A stretch of DNA of 50,453 nt from Podaxis mareebaensis (taxonomy: Eukaryota > Basidiomycota > Agaricomycetes > Agaricales > Agaricaceae), in contig JAEUWP010000020.1 of the NCBI GenBank assembly GCA_018524725.1, positions 1 through 50,453 of the forward strand, given 5' to 3'. The translations under genes and the position numbers were made by a program. This document shows, in pieces, positions 24,024-34,224 of the stretch. How positions within the stretch are numbered: the stretch's first letter is position 1; the number at the start of each line of letters is the position of its first letter. The notes below the pieces were generated by a model. It did not search any database and was not told the origin of the DNA. It saw only the letters and a program-made list of their open reading frames with translations.

Positions 24024-24672
24024 TCAAGAAGAACTCGTAGTATTGTAGGGGATAACTTCAGCTGCGGTGCAAAGAACCTGGAAGTATTGCGTTCAGAGAA
24101 AGTTAGCAATGCTAGGTGAATTGACACAAACCTCTCCGGGGTATATATTAGTGCAAGCGGCATCAACATTAGGGTTGTTGGCAATGAGGGTCGCGAAATC
24201 GATGCCTGCGCTGGTAGCTATAGCTAGACAGTCATCGCCGGCTGCGACTACATGAACAGTGTCGCAATCTTGCCCAGTGGCCCCAAGACACAAAGTCTAT
24301 GATTATCAGCTCTCCCACACCATTGAATGTCTCTCATATAGAACCTACCTCTCCAACGAACAAGTTTGTGCAATCGGCGTTGATAATACCTTGGTTCACG
24401 TGGGCGAGCTGGAATCTGAAAGCAGGTGATCAGTATTTAGGGCATTCGACAAAGAAAAAGAGCGTACGTGGAAACGTTCTGAGCTGCCGATATGCCATCA
24501 CAGAAGTCACCTAGATGAACTGTGTATTGCCTAGCACAGGCTGAGTCTGATTGAGCGTGTCCAGTGTTTCCTATCGCATTTTTCGTTAGCAGCAGCGTAG
24601 GTGGATCGAGGAAAATGTCGAACCAAGGAGCGCAATAGTGAGGAGGGCACCGAGAACTTGAAAGACGGACAT
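24024..24672 (-). CDS. Secreted protein with two LysM domains
   Basis: Five exons, 145 residues: 24672-24624, 24570-24468, 24415-24349, 24296-24132, 24077-24024. Residues 1-22 form a clear signal peptide (hydrophobic core LLTIALLG, small residues before the likely cleavage after Ala22). LysM 1 spans about 32-77 (YTVHLGDFCDGIS to VGETLCLG) and LysM 2 about 86-131 (TVHVVAAGDDCLAIA to YPGEVLC). Paired Cys residues in each domain fit disulfides. LysM modules bind chitin or other GlcNAc polymers. Small secreted two- or three-LysM proteins of fungi can mask chitin from plant hosts or protect hyphae; which applies here is unknown. The whole domain structure appears only after splicing. The first donor (GTTCGA) is weak, but intron 1 has a good GCTAAC branch site. 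Confidence 0.88.
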
Positions 24673-24740
24673 TGTGTTTCTGAAGGGAGAACTTGGGATG
24701 AGCTGGGCTTCACTGAAGATTACAGTGAGGATTTTTCATC

Positions 24741-24747
24741 TTTTATA
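24741..24747 (-). promoter_or_regulatory. Probable TATA box of the LysM gene
   Basis: Reading on the minus strand, TATAAAAG lies about 69 nt upstream of the ATG at 24672. That spacing suits a TATA-driven, possibly inducible, promoter. Confidence 0.5.
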
Positions 24748-25358
24748 CTTTTGTCTTTTCAAGTGGATATATTCGATGTCCCACGAGGGCACGGCGACCT
24801 CGGGAGAGATGTGGGATAAAGCGCTCGCTTTGACTCAAATTTCATCATTCCGTGTGTGAGCGAAGGTGAGCGATGCCAGGCATTGGACAATTTGTCTCTA
24901 TAGACGCATGGTCCCCAGGATGTGCCTGGCGGCGGCTGATGTTTCAATAATAATCTTTCTGATCGCGACTCTTGATGAGGTTTGCGCCGTGGGCCGTTAA
25001 ATGGGCGAGAGGTGTTTTTTTTATTTAACAGGAGGGACGGCTCCGATGAAGGCGGGGAGGGGCTACAGTCTTCAAATAGATGCAATAGGAATTGCTGTCT
25101 GGGAAAAGGCGGTCACGACGCCCAGGAGAGCTACATAGGACAAAGTTGAGCAGAAGGAACACATTGAATCATATTATGTAAGGTGCTTATTTGGTTCAGT
25201 GATCGATAGCAAATATTGACAATGTTAACATCCTTCAAGCTTCAAGCTTCAAGTTCCAACCCGAACCTCCACACCGCGCTGCGTCTTTTGATCTCTTCTG
25301 ACTTTCTCACATCTCTTGATGACCAAGCGTCGGTTGGGTGCATGAAAGACCTTAGTTC
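24748..25358. other. Divergent intergenic region (LysM gene / PPR gene)
   Basis: About 0.6 kb of upstream sequence shared by two divergent genes. A short tandem repeat, CTTCAAG three times (about 25236-25254), sits roughly 100 nt before the PPR start codon. No other feature is visible. Confidence 0.45.
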
Positions 25359-27128
25359 ATGCTGAAGACACGTCTTTGCCTTCCGAGCAAAGTCCGATTG
25401 TGGAATTTCCAGCCGAGGACTGCGACCAGAAGCTTCTTCTCTGCCACCAAACCAATTTCGTTTCGGAGATTGAAGCCGAATGTGGGAGGGTCTAAGATTG
25501 CCGAAAGGGTCAACAAATCCCGAGTAACAACATTGTTTCAGGCCCTCAAGTCGTCCATTGACTCGACGAACGATCACGAGCTCATTGTTTCCCGTGTCAA
25601 GGATAATCTCGACCGCTTCATTCCACTCATTTCCCGTCCGCATGACGCTTACGAGAATGTCATCCGTTTCCTTATCAAGCGTACTTGCTTGCCGGCAGCC
25701 GTAGCTGTATACGAGCGCATGGTCACAGAGGGGTTTATCGTTTCGCCTTCTGTCGAAGCTCAGATGATTGTTGTCGCGATGGGAATTGCGGACAAGAAGA
25801 CCAAAAAGGAGCTAATTTCTTCTCTGAAGGCCGTCGTTAGGAATCAACTCTTTACTGACGATGACCTCTTTGGTCTCCTCAGCTCCATGGTCGAGCTAGA
25901 GCTGTCGCCAGTGATATTCAACGTCATAGTGGACGAGTTCTACAAGACCCATCATTCTGCCGAGGAATTCGATCCCGACCTAGGTTTTTACAAGAAACTG
26001 GTTTATTCTGGAATACAATCTAGCAATATCGGACAGGCGCTTGATACATTGTCAGCTCTTCCAGGGTCTAGCATCAACGAAGACAATATGGCGGAGGCGT
26101 ATGCCTCTTTCATCGCGGGGATCCGTGATACACGGCATTGGGATAGGGAGACCGTTTCTGATGTCCTTGGCTTGATGGAGAAACAAGGCATCGAACCTGG
26201 CATTGGCGTTTTCAATGCCCTCATCTCTTACGAAGTCCGTACAAACTCCCTTCGTCGCGCTTTTGCCATCTATCACGCTCTCAAGAATCACCCTAAACTC
26301 CTCCCAGACGATTTCACTTTTGGCAGCCTCTTCAACGTCCTCAATCGCTTGTACAATCCAAAGAGGCGCAAATACCGTCATGATAGACACCTCCCTGATG
26401 ATATTCCTACTCCACGAGCGCTATACCGCGACATGATTAGCGCTCTCGTTCGACATCCCCGGGCGCCCTCCTTCCAACTCACTACCTCCCTCTTGAACGT
26501 CGTTCTTCGTTCTTTTATCTATAAAACCGACTACGTGGGCGCATACATTGCGATTCGCTGTTTCACCTCCTTCCACGTTCCGATGAATTTCAAAACCTAT
26601 CTCATCGTCTTCCGCCACCTCATGAATCGCATCACATACGGAATCAGGGCATTTCGGAAGATGGGCGATGACAAATGGGCGGACCGTTTCCTGAGCTTAC
26701 CATATCCCATCCACGACCCTAGCTTCTTATCCGGTCTCGAGCTCAGCAACGCACTCGCGGCTCGGATATTGGAGGTCTCTAGACGGAGTTCTTTCAAGCT
26801 GGATTGGCCTTTGTATATCACAGCGGGCGCCCCGCATGAACAGGTTCCAGAAAAGTATCATGTCCCAACAGTTGAGAATATGCTAGGAAGGGACCCGGTT
26901 CCGGTAGATCAACCTTTTGATCCTGTACCATTGGAACGGCTGTTGAAGAAGGCTATTCTGGCCGAGTCTGACTCAATGCGACAGCTGGGTCATGGAAAGG
27001 GTGCGAATTCATATATCTCAAAAGTAATTGCCGACGCGAAGGATGAGATGATTCCTCCGGGAGTGAGTAGGCCGTTGAAGAGGATGTTGAGGAGGCGAGA
27101 AATGTTAAAATTAGCTTATTTGATATGA
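25359..27128 (+). CDS. Mitochondrial PPR-type protein
   Basis: A single uninterrupted frame of 589 residues, unusual here because almost every neighbour is split by introns. The first 35 residues are rich in Arg, Lys, Ser and aromatic residues with no acidic residues, a typical mitochondrial presequence. The body is strongly helical with pentatricopeptide-like units, for example the segments around AVAVYERMVTEGF, DVLGLMEKQGIEPGIGVFNALIS and AFAIYHALKNH, each with the degenerate helix-turn-helix pattern of the family. Such proteins bind organellar RNA for maturation, stability or translation. The exact target cannot be read from sequence. The C-terminus is very basic (RPLKRMLRRREMLK), which could support RNA or ribosome contact. 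The ATG at 25359 is the first in frame and gives the complete presequence. Confidence 0.8.
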   Translation: MLKTRLCLPSKVRLWNFQPRTATRSFFSATKPISFRRLKPNVGGSKIAERVNKSRVTTLFQALKSSIDSTNDHELIVSRVKDNLDRFIPLISRPHDAYENVIRFLIKRTCLPAAVAVYERMVTEGFIVSPSVEAQMIVVAMGIADKKTKKELISSLKAVVRNQLFTDDDLFGLLSSMVELELSPVIFNVIVDEFYKTHHSAEEFDPDLGFYKKLVYSGIQSSNIGQALDTLSALPGSSINEDNMAEAYASFIAGIRDTRHWDRETVSDVLGLMEKQGIEPGIGVFNALISYEVRTNSLRRAFAIYHALKNHPKLLPDDFTFGSLFNVLNRLYNPKRRKYRHDRHLPDDIPTPRALYRDMISALVRHPRAPSFQLTTSLLNVVLRSFIYKTDYVGAYIAIRCFTSFHVPMNFKTYLIVFRHLMNRITYGIRAFRKMGDDKWADRFLSLPYPIHDPSFLSGLELSNALAARILEVSRRSSFKLDWPLYITAGAPHEQVPEKYHVPTVENMLGRDPVPVDQPFDPVPLERLLKKAILAESDSMRQLGHGKGANSYISKVIADAKDEMIPPGVSRPLKRMLRRREMLKLAYLI

Positions 27129-27430
27129 GAAGTAAACTACCCTTTGTAGTTTAGTAATGCGTAACATCCCCTGCTCGAGATATCCACTTGGCTACGGGCC
27201 AGCGTGCCTGCCGGACTACAAGCGCAGGATTAACCGCGAAATTTCATAGTAGGTTTCATCAGGATAACCAAGGCTTGAGTGGTCGCGAACGCTTTTTCTT
27301 CAGTTTGAGGGACATAGTAGTATGACTCATTGGTGCTTATTGTTACAGCAGCAGACTATTCCGTGCATTTATCTTTCTCCAGCCTTGACGGCCACTGGTG
27401 CGAGTATCCTACTTCTGTGGAGGCAATAGA
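27129..27430. other. Short convergent intergenic region
   Basis: About 300 bp between the stop of the PPR gene and the stop of the Rqc1-like gene on the opposite strand. No feature is seen beyond presumed overlapping 3' untranslated regions. Confidence 0.5.
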
Positions 27431-30250
27431 CTAGTCGACGGCATTCAGGTCTGCGGCGTCCTCATCTTCATCCTCAGACGACGAGCTCTCCTCTGCAGGA
27501 GCGGTCCTTCCCCATAACCTCCCCAGAATATTCCTAATCATCCTCGGCATGGGCTGGAAGCATAGAATTAGTATCAGATGAAGACACTGCAATATAAACA
27601 TGAAAGACTGACAGCAATGTCCTCCTCTTCCTCATCCTCATCCTCGTCTTCGTCCTCGTCTTCTTCGCCCTCTTCTACTTCTTCATTGCCTGCGGGAGCT
27701 CCTCCATCCCCATCTACGGCCTCACCTCCCGCACCTCCTTCCTCTCCTGGGTCTTCATCATGACCAACTCCCGCGAACATATCCTCTCCAGGCATCTGCC
27801 CTGGCATCCCGCCCGCACCAAAAACCCCTGGATCTGCAGCACCACCTTCATCCATAGCAAGCATCCCGTTCACCATCATATCCTCCAACTCTTCCGGCGC
27901 CAGCTGTGCAATGACCTGTGCAAACTGCACAATACCACCCGGGAATCGCTGTTCTAGACCCTGAGCTTCGAAGAACGCCTGGGACGGTATCTCATGACAA
28001 ATTCTGGGACAAAGAGTGGGGTTACGTACCTCAAGTTGCTGCCTAAACCCAGCATCTGGGATCATCTGCGCTAACCTCCTACGATCCATCTCCCTCTCCC
28101 GCCTCGTTCTCGCCCTAAACGCAAACAGGTCCTCTGTGCCCTCGAAGAACTTGTCATCATACAACGTCACTGCATCCTTTGGTGGTAACGGGTCACATGC
28201 CAGTGATTTGCCTTCCAATACAAATCTCGGGATGAAGGAGAACAAGTTCCGGTAGCTCGACTCGAGGACGACGACGTGGCGATACACCGAGTATCGGAGG
28301 TTTTCGGAGTTTTCGTAGAGTGTGAGGAAGGCTTTGCGGCGGGGTGGGAGCGGGAGCGGGGCATTGGGAGAGGGGAGGGAGGCAAAAGTCGATGTGACGG
28401 TCTCAGTAAACCATGATGCGTGTTCTTTCCATGGTTGGAACGAGCGCTGGGCATAGAGATGAGATAGAAGGTGGAGGATGCCTTCGGCGAACGATAATGA
28501 CGTTGCGTTGGTTTGGATTTTGCATTCTGGGTGGCCGCGTACGGATGCGGGGAGGCTGACGTCGAGTTTGTCTGCGAGGAGGGGAACAATAGAAGGGAAG
28601 GCTCTGATGGCTTCGGTCAATGCTGCTGTGCTTCGGTCTTGGCTGCCGTCCTTCGCGAGGGTTCGGAGAGCGAGAGCGTGACTGTACGCCCAACCTGGGA
28701 GAAGACTGGGATTGAGGCGTTTGTCTTTGCCAAATTCATGGGAACTATCGAAGATATCGTAGACGTCGACTAGCCATTGGGCCATGTTAGCTTTGATGGA
28801 GACTTGGTCAAGGTGTAGGAGGGCGCCGTGTGGGTCCGCCCATGGATCGAGGGAGTAGAGAAGACGAGCGAACTCGAAGCCCGTTCGAACACATCCTCTT
28901 CGCTGAAGGTCACTGAGAATGATGTTGGCGTGGTGCATTAAACTTTAAATTAGGCAACACTCACACGACCTGACGATGAATAGCGAGGAAGAAGGGTCGG
29001 TTCTCAACTCGGTCGAAGTCCAACCTGTTGAGCCCACTCGTGAGATTGAAGGCTCCGATGAAGGAACGTTCGTAAGTGAAGAGCGCTCGATCAACAAAGT
29101 CCACGGCTTGAGCGTGCTCTGCCACAGCTTTAGCGCATGGCTATTATGGAGCAGAGAAATCAGGCCTACCCTCTCTGTGTCGATAAACCTCGGAAAGTTG
29201 GAGCAGCGTGTCGGCATGCCATGGCAGCTTTCGGAGGAGATCATAGAAACCTTGTGGGTCTGAGAAGAGATGAATGAGTAATCAAACGATATGTTGAGGG
29301 CAAACTCACCTCCGGACATGACAGTTCGCATGAATGCCCTCGTCATACTCTTGTATTTCCTGCTGTATTCAACCGTCCACCATTTCTCACCTGTAGCCTC
29401 CCATTCCCGTCGCTGAAACTTCTCATGAACTTCGCTGTCCGTAAGCGCCCTGATCGACAGACCCTCACGTTGGCTCGCAGACCACCAGGTCGGTTGAGGT
29501 CGGGTGAGATTAGATCTCAGTGCGCCAACATTACGCCGAGAAGAGGAAGACCCCGTTTTTGTTGCTTGCACAACGCGAGAGCCAAAGAACTTGCGTAGTT
29601 CCGCCTCCGCGTCGAGGTGCTGCAACGAGACGCCAAGTAGATCAGCGAGCGAATGGCCCCTGGCTGTTGTCTGCGAGAGTTTCTGTTGTGCAGGAAGTCT
29701 TTCATGTCATGAGACACAATCGGCAAAATGGAGAGGACGGTACGCACTGGATGGAGAGTTCAGCGAGGACTTTGTCGATATCATCCTCCCTTGCTTTTTT
29801 CTGCTTCTGCTTGGCTTTTTTCAGAGCTTTCCGTTCATTTGCTGTCAGAGGATCCTTCGCCTTCTCAGCCTGCGGTTCATTGTTAACGGCAGCTCGAGGC
29901 GCGGATGGAGGTTCTGGCGTTGAAACGGGCAAATTATTGCCATCCCGAGTTTGGGCTCCTGTCGGCTTCTTTTTCTTCTTCTTCCCTTTCTTGGGTTTTC
30001 GTGCAGATTCTTCGGCATCACTATCATCGCCTTCGCCTTCATTTGCAAGAAACTACGCAGTTAGTTCAACGAGCTGGTCCCAGGTAAGAGTAGGAAGCGA
30101 ACGCACGCCTGCCGCAGCAAACACCCCTGTCTTCTTTACAACAGGCGCTTCGTCGTCAGTCAAATCTGACCCTGAGGGTTTATTTGGTCCTCCTAGAGCT
30201 TCGAGTTCCTCGAGTTCACGTTGCTGGCGTTTGTTGAGGCGAGGAGGCAT
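27431..30250 (-). CDS. RQC1: TCF25/Rqc1 family protein (ribosome quality control)
   Basis: Eight exons, 813 residues: 30250-30107, 30052-29744, 29682-29310, 29259-29170, 29118-28965, 28912-28030, 27978-27613, 27553-27431. The N-terminus MPPRLNKRQQRELEELE and the Lys-rich block at about 71-79 fit the family. The conserved core includes QHLDAEAELRKFFGS, LPWHADTLLQLSEVYRHRE, VDFVDRALFTYERSF, RPFFLAIHR and RRGCVRTGFEFARLLYSLDP. The C-terminal part has a long Glu/Asp run and ends in RMIRNILGRLWG plus a second acidic tail. Yeast Rqc1 and human TCF25 act with the Ltn1/listerin ligase, Rqc2/NEMF and Cdc48 on stalled 60S subunits. The exon 2 donor is chosen for phase (GTACCG); GTGCGT four bases earlier is an alternative that would break the frame. 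The start codon is 180 bp from the divergent NACHT gene. Confidence 0.92.
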
Positions 30251-30430
30251 GTATGATTATGGACCTATGTGATGTGATTCGTGGTTAACTGACAAGTATG
30301 GGTTCTAGCATCTGCCATCTTAATCTTATCACCTGACATGACAGTTGCACCTCCATGCGATCCCACAGCAAGCGTCAGACCTAACCTTTGCCCGTTGCTG
30401 CCACTCCCCTTTCTACTTTTCATAAGAACC
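30251..30430. promoter_or_regulatory. Compact bidirectional promoter (Rqc1-like / NACHT genes)
   Basis: Only 180 bp separate the ATG of the minus-strand Rqc1-like gene from the ATG at 30431 of the plus-strand NACHT gene. Both promoters must lie here. An earlier in-frame ATG at 30338 would lengthen the NACHT protein by 31 residues and shrink the gap further. Confidence 0.6.
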
Positions 30431-33400
30431 ATGTCAAAATTACTTGAATCGACTCTCGAGCGAATCAAACGGTTCAAACTCGGGAGAGACCATTCTGATC
30501 ACATTCGGCCCCTTTCTCTCCATGACGCAATTGCCGATACAGGTATTGGTGGTCAATTGGCGGCCACGCAGACCATAGATAATGGTATGTCCCCCCAGCC
30601 CTACTACCCAAATACCATCAGTAAAGCTCCTGCCTTGATAGATACAAGCATACCTATGCCTTCGCACAGGCAAAGGACTTCGCATATGTTTCAAGGCGCA
30701 CATCACTTTGTAGTGAACAACCCCATCATGGTGAATCAAACTGTCGTTAACTCCGATGTCGAAGCTGCTGGTAAGTGCCATCCACGGGTACTTGCTCAAA
30801 AATATGATGCCGAAACACAATTAGGAATGAAGCTTTTATTGGAAAGGGGGATAGCGGAAGCGACACTGGACTCCTCCGCCCGATATCCCCCTCCTCTCTG
30901 CCACCCGGGGACACGTGAAGACCTGCGCAATCGGATAACCTCCTGGATCACGGACAACCACCGCAAATCAAACCTTCTCTGGCTCTATGGTCCTGCTGGC
31001 ATCGGGAAATCCGCCGTCGCCCAAACCATTGCCGAATGTTATCAAGAGCGTGGTTGGCTTGGCGCCGCTTTTTTCTTCTCTCGGCCAAACAAGCGCAACG
31101 ACCCCTATCGTGTGGTCCCTTCCCTTGCATACCAGCTCGCGCTCCTCCGTTCCGCCTATAAGCAAATCGTGACCCAGCTAATCACCCACGACCCCTCCAT
31201 CCTCCACAGCGCATTACACGCACAATTCCAAAAGCTCATCGGGGACCTTCTTCCTTCCTTGGACACGGGAGGAAGGTCCGGGCATCCAGTTCTACTCGTT
31301 CTGGACGGTTTGGATGAATGCGACGGGGACGACGCGCAGAAACAATTAATCGAGTTGGTCGCTTCGTTTTCTTCCGTGTGTCACCGTTCTGGGTCGCCTT
31401 TCCTCTGGATTATTACCAGTCGCCCAGAGTGGCAAATTGTCTCGACTTTTGAGAAGGTCGAGTCTGCCGCTCCATGCATAAAGGAGGAGCTTCGCGTCGA
31501 TTCTCGCGACGCTCAAAAGGATGTTTCCATTTTCCTTCGCGCAGGCTTCAAGAATATACGGGATAAATATAGCGACGCCTTTTCTCCTCAGACAATATGG
31601 CCAACGGAAAGTGAATTCTTGGTGATCTGCTGCACGGCATCTGGTCTTTTCGCATTCGCAGATACTGCGCTGAAATTCATTGGGGATGATGAAGTTGGCA
31701 ATCCCGTCGCACAGTTGCGAGCTTGCTTAGATTTTTTGAAAGGGAGCCTAACGCTAGCGGGCGAAAACCCGTTGGACCCCCTCAACACCTTGTACCGTGG
31801 AATTCTGCGCACCATCCATCCGAAAATACTTCCTACCACGATGCAGATCCTCGCCAAGTCTTTTTGGGGGAAACTCCTCTCCCCGCTCGCCACATCGCCA
31901 ATTTTCTGTTTCTTGATCAGGCCACCTTCTATGCAAGTTTGCGCCGGCTTCATTCGGTCCTAGTTATCCCATCTCCTGAAAACGCGGAACAGTTAATACA
32001 CACGTACCATGCATCCTTTGGAGACTTCTTGAAGCGTGCCTATGAAACCGGAGAGTTTGGTATCACACGGGCTGACATCACCGCTGATACAAGGAAACAA
32101 TGTATCCAATGGTTCGCTAAATGGAAGGCCTATCAGACTAGTAGCAGTCACGATGCTCGCAGTGGGTGATACCTTTTCCAGTTAACATGCGAGCCTTGAC
32201 CGTCAACAATAGAAATTCTGACATGGCCTGGAACCTCGCCTTCCCTCGCATTCTCCATATTCCGTCACGCGAAAGCAGAACTGATGCGAATCTGGGCGAA
32301 CGCATCTGAGGAAGACATGCCTCAAATGTACGAAGAGGTTCGGGATTTTGACATTCAGTCCATCCCCCCTAGCGAACTTCACGCATGCGTGGCTCCGCTC
32401 TGCCGATTGAGTAGTTGGGTGCGTTACTCTTTCATCTCAACCTGTCCCAAATAGGCTCATGATAGCTGTAGCAACAACAGGGGAATTCATATGGGGTTGG
32501 CTATAACATCGTTCGTTTTGAACCTTTCTATGTGAAGGACTATCGCCTCTTCCGAGAATACGGCTCTTTGATAAATCATGATGATATGAAAAAGGGAGAC
32601 TTCAATCAGGTGAGTGCATCTTCAAACCTTTCATCAGAGGCTAACTTCTAGTAGCTTACACAAGACTTGGGTGAATGGAATTTTTGGATCCTCCCTGCAA
32701 AGGGCGGCCCGAAGCCGGGCCTTCAGTATTTCCACAAGATCCGAGCGGCATACTGGAACCCGAATCCATGTTATTTCCTGCTGGGATACCGTGCAAACAC
32801 GTGCCTAATAATTGCTTACCGGCTGACAAGCACGAGGCAATATGTCTCGGAGGCGTTCGAGCGGATACGGAATGCATATTCAATCTCTACGTACGGAGGC
32901 TGGTCATGGCCAACACAACAACATCTAAACACCATCGTGGCAACTTCAGCTACGAACACAGGGGTATCCAAAGATGGCTTATCCCCATTGGCCCGTGGAA
33001 TTATGGCATTTATAGGCGACTCAACACGTGGTGATCCAGTTGGTCGACTCAATTGGATCATCGATCTGCTCACTTGTCCCGACAAATATGAACTGGTCCT
33101 GGGCCTCTTGTGGCAACGGATTCTTTCCGATGTACCCTTAAACATGCGACCTGCCGCCTACCGTATCCTTGCGTTCCTCCTGGCGAGTTCGTTCACTAGG
33201 GGTCCCGGGGTCGCACCATGGCCGATGTCCGTTCGAGACATCTGCGAATTTCTTGCAATGGACGAGGACATTGTTCTGAAGGCGCTTCAAACACTGAATA
33301 TTCTGATATTCAAATGTCCTCTCCCACAGTCAATGAAATCGAAACTCGGTGACCACGACTTCATATGGTTCATTCCTCCCGGCAATCAAGAACAACTCAG

Positions 33401-34224
33401 TAATGTTAGGATATGGCATGGATGGTTCAGTGGCCTCCAAGATGCTAATCCACGAGTCTGGCTTGATGTCTCTACGCGTTTTATTCGGTGGTCTAATCAC
33501 TTTCTGGTGGAGATGGCTACGCAGGAAGGTCAGTATTGATATTGCGATCACTGACAGAAGTTTTCCGACTGCTAATACAACATAAAGGCTCGTGTACGGA
33601 TGGAGAAGGCGGCCGTATATGGAGAGAGTTCATGAATGACAGCATAGAGCACAGGTTTAAGTATCATGTTTTTTGTGGACTATGGCCAACGTTGAATTGG
33701 GCGATGGAGCGAAATCCCAAAGAAACGGCGGTCCTTCTCCGCGAGTTTCGCTTCCCCCACCTTCGTATCTGGTATGGAGCGGACATGGCTCCATCGCACC
33801 AGGATCGTCTTATAAGTTTGGTTAACAAGCTCTATTCGGTGCGTTCTTCGTTGGCCTTACCTTCCTACCTTCCGATTGATGAAAATGGCTATAGGTCCAG
33901 ACTGAGCTCGATCTTGACCCCATCGTAAAGGTGGAAAGCCACTGTGACGAGGATGAGCGGCTACTTGAAAAATGGAATAAGTTCAAGGTTCCACATCGAA
34001 AAGCAAGTTTTCCCATTGTAGGTCCAGGATCATTATCTCGGTTGGTCAAACCGCTTACTTTGCCCATTATTTTACAGCTACAGGATAAATCAAATGGACG
34101 GATTGCCTTGATATCTCTGCACCATGGCACGGTCCCAAAAGACCCCTATTCTTCAAAGGAATGGAGCATCTTTCTGATAGGTCATGGCGCAAACACATGT
34201 ATTATAGCACTCAAGCAACTTTGA
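30431..34224 (+). CDS. NACHT-domain (STAND) NTPase, with apparent frameshift
   Basis: Proposed exons: 30431-30770, 30825-32161 (containing a frameshift), 32213-32418, 32481-32609, 32655-33528, 33588-33838, 33895-34017, 34078-34224; about 1135 codons. The N-terminal 110 residues are variable. The NACHT domain follows the CHPGTR motif and has Walker A GPAGIGKS (169-176), Walker B LLVLDGLDE (270-278) and WIITSRPE. Downstream is the winged-helix-like LDQATFYASLRRLHSVLVIPSP and YHASFGDFL, typical of agaricomycete NACHT proteins. The reading frame must shift by +1 (or -2) near a T5G5 run at 31861-31870 to join these parts; no intron fits there. The C-terminal region lacks recognised ankyrin, WD or TPR repeats, but has two similar short blocks (LLGYRANTCLI and LIGHGANTCII). 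The family is linked to nonself recognition in fungi. The gene could be a recent pseudogene or contain a sequence error. Confidence 0.75.

Noticed and set aside
30771..30824. Treating this stretch as coding in the NACHT gene (no stop in frame)
   Set aside because: It has a GTAAGT donor and TTAG acceptor, is 54 nt long, and its removal keeps phase and joins a continuous pre-NACHT segment.
33529..33557. A 29-nt intron in the NACHT gene
   Set aside because: It is too short for this genome. The acceptor at 33586-33587 gives a 59-nt intron with a GCTAAT-like branch site and stays in phase.
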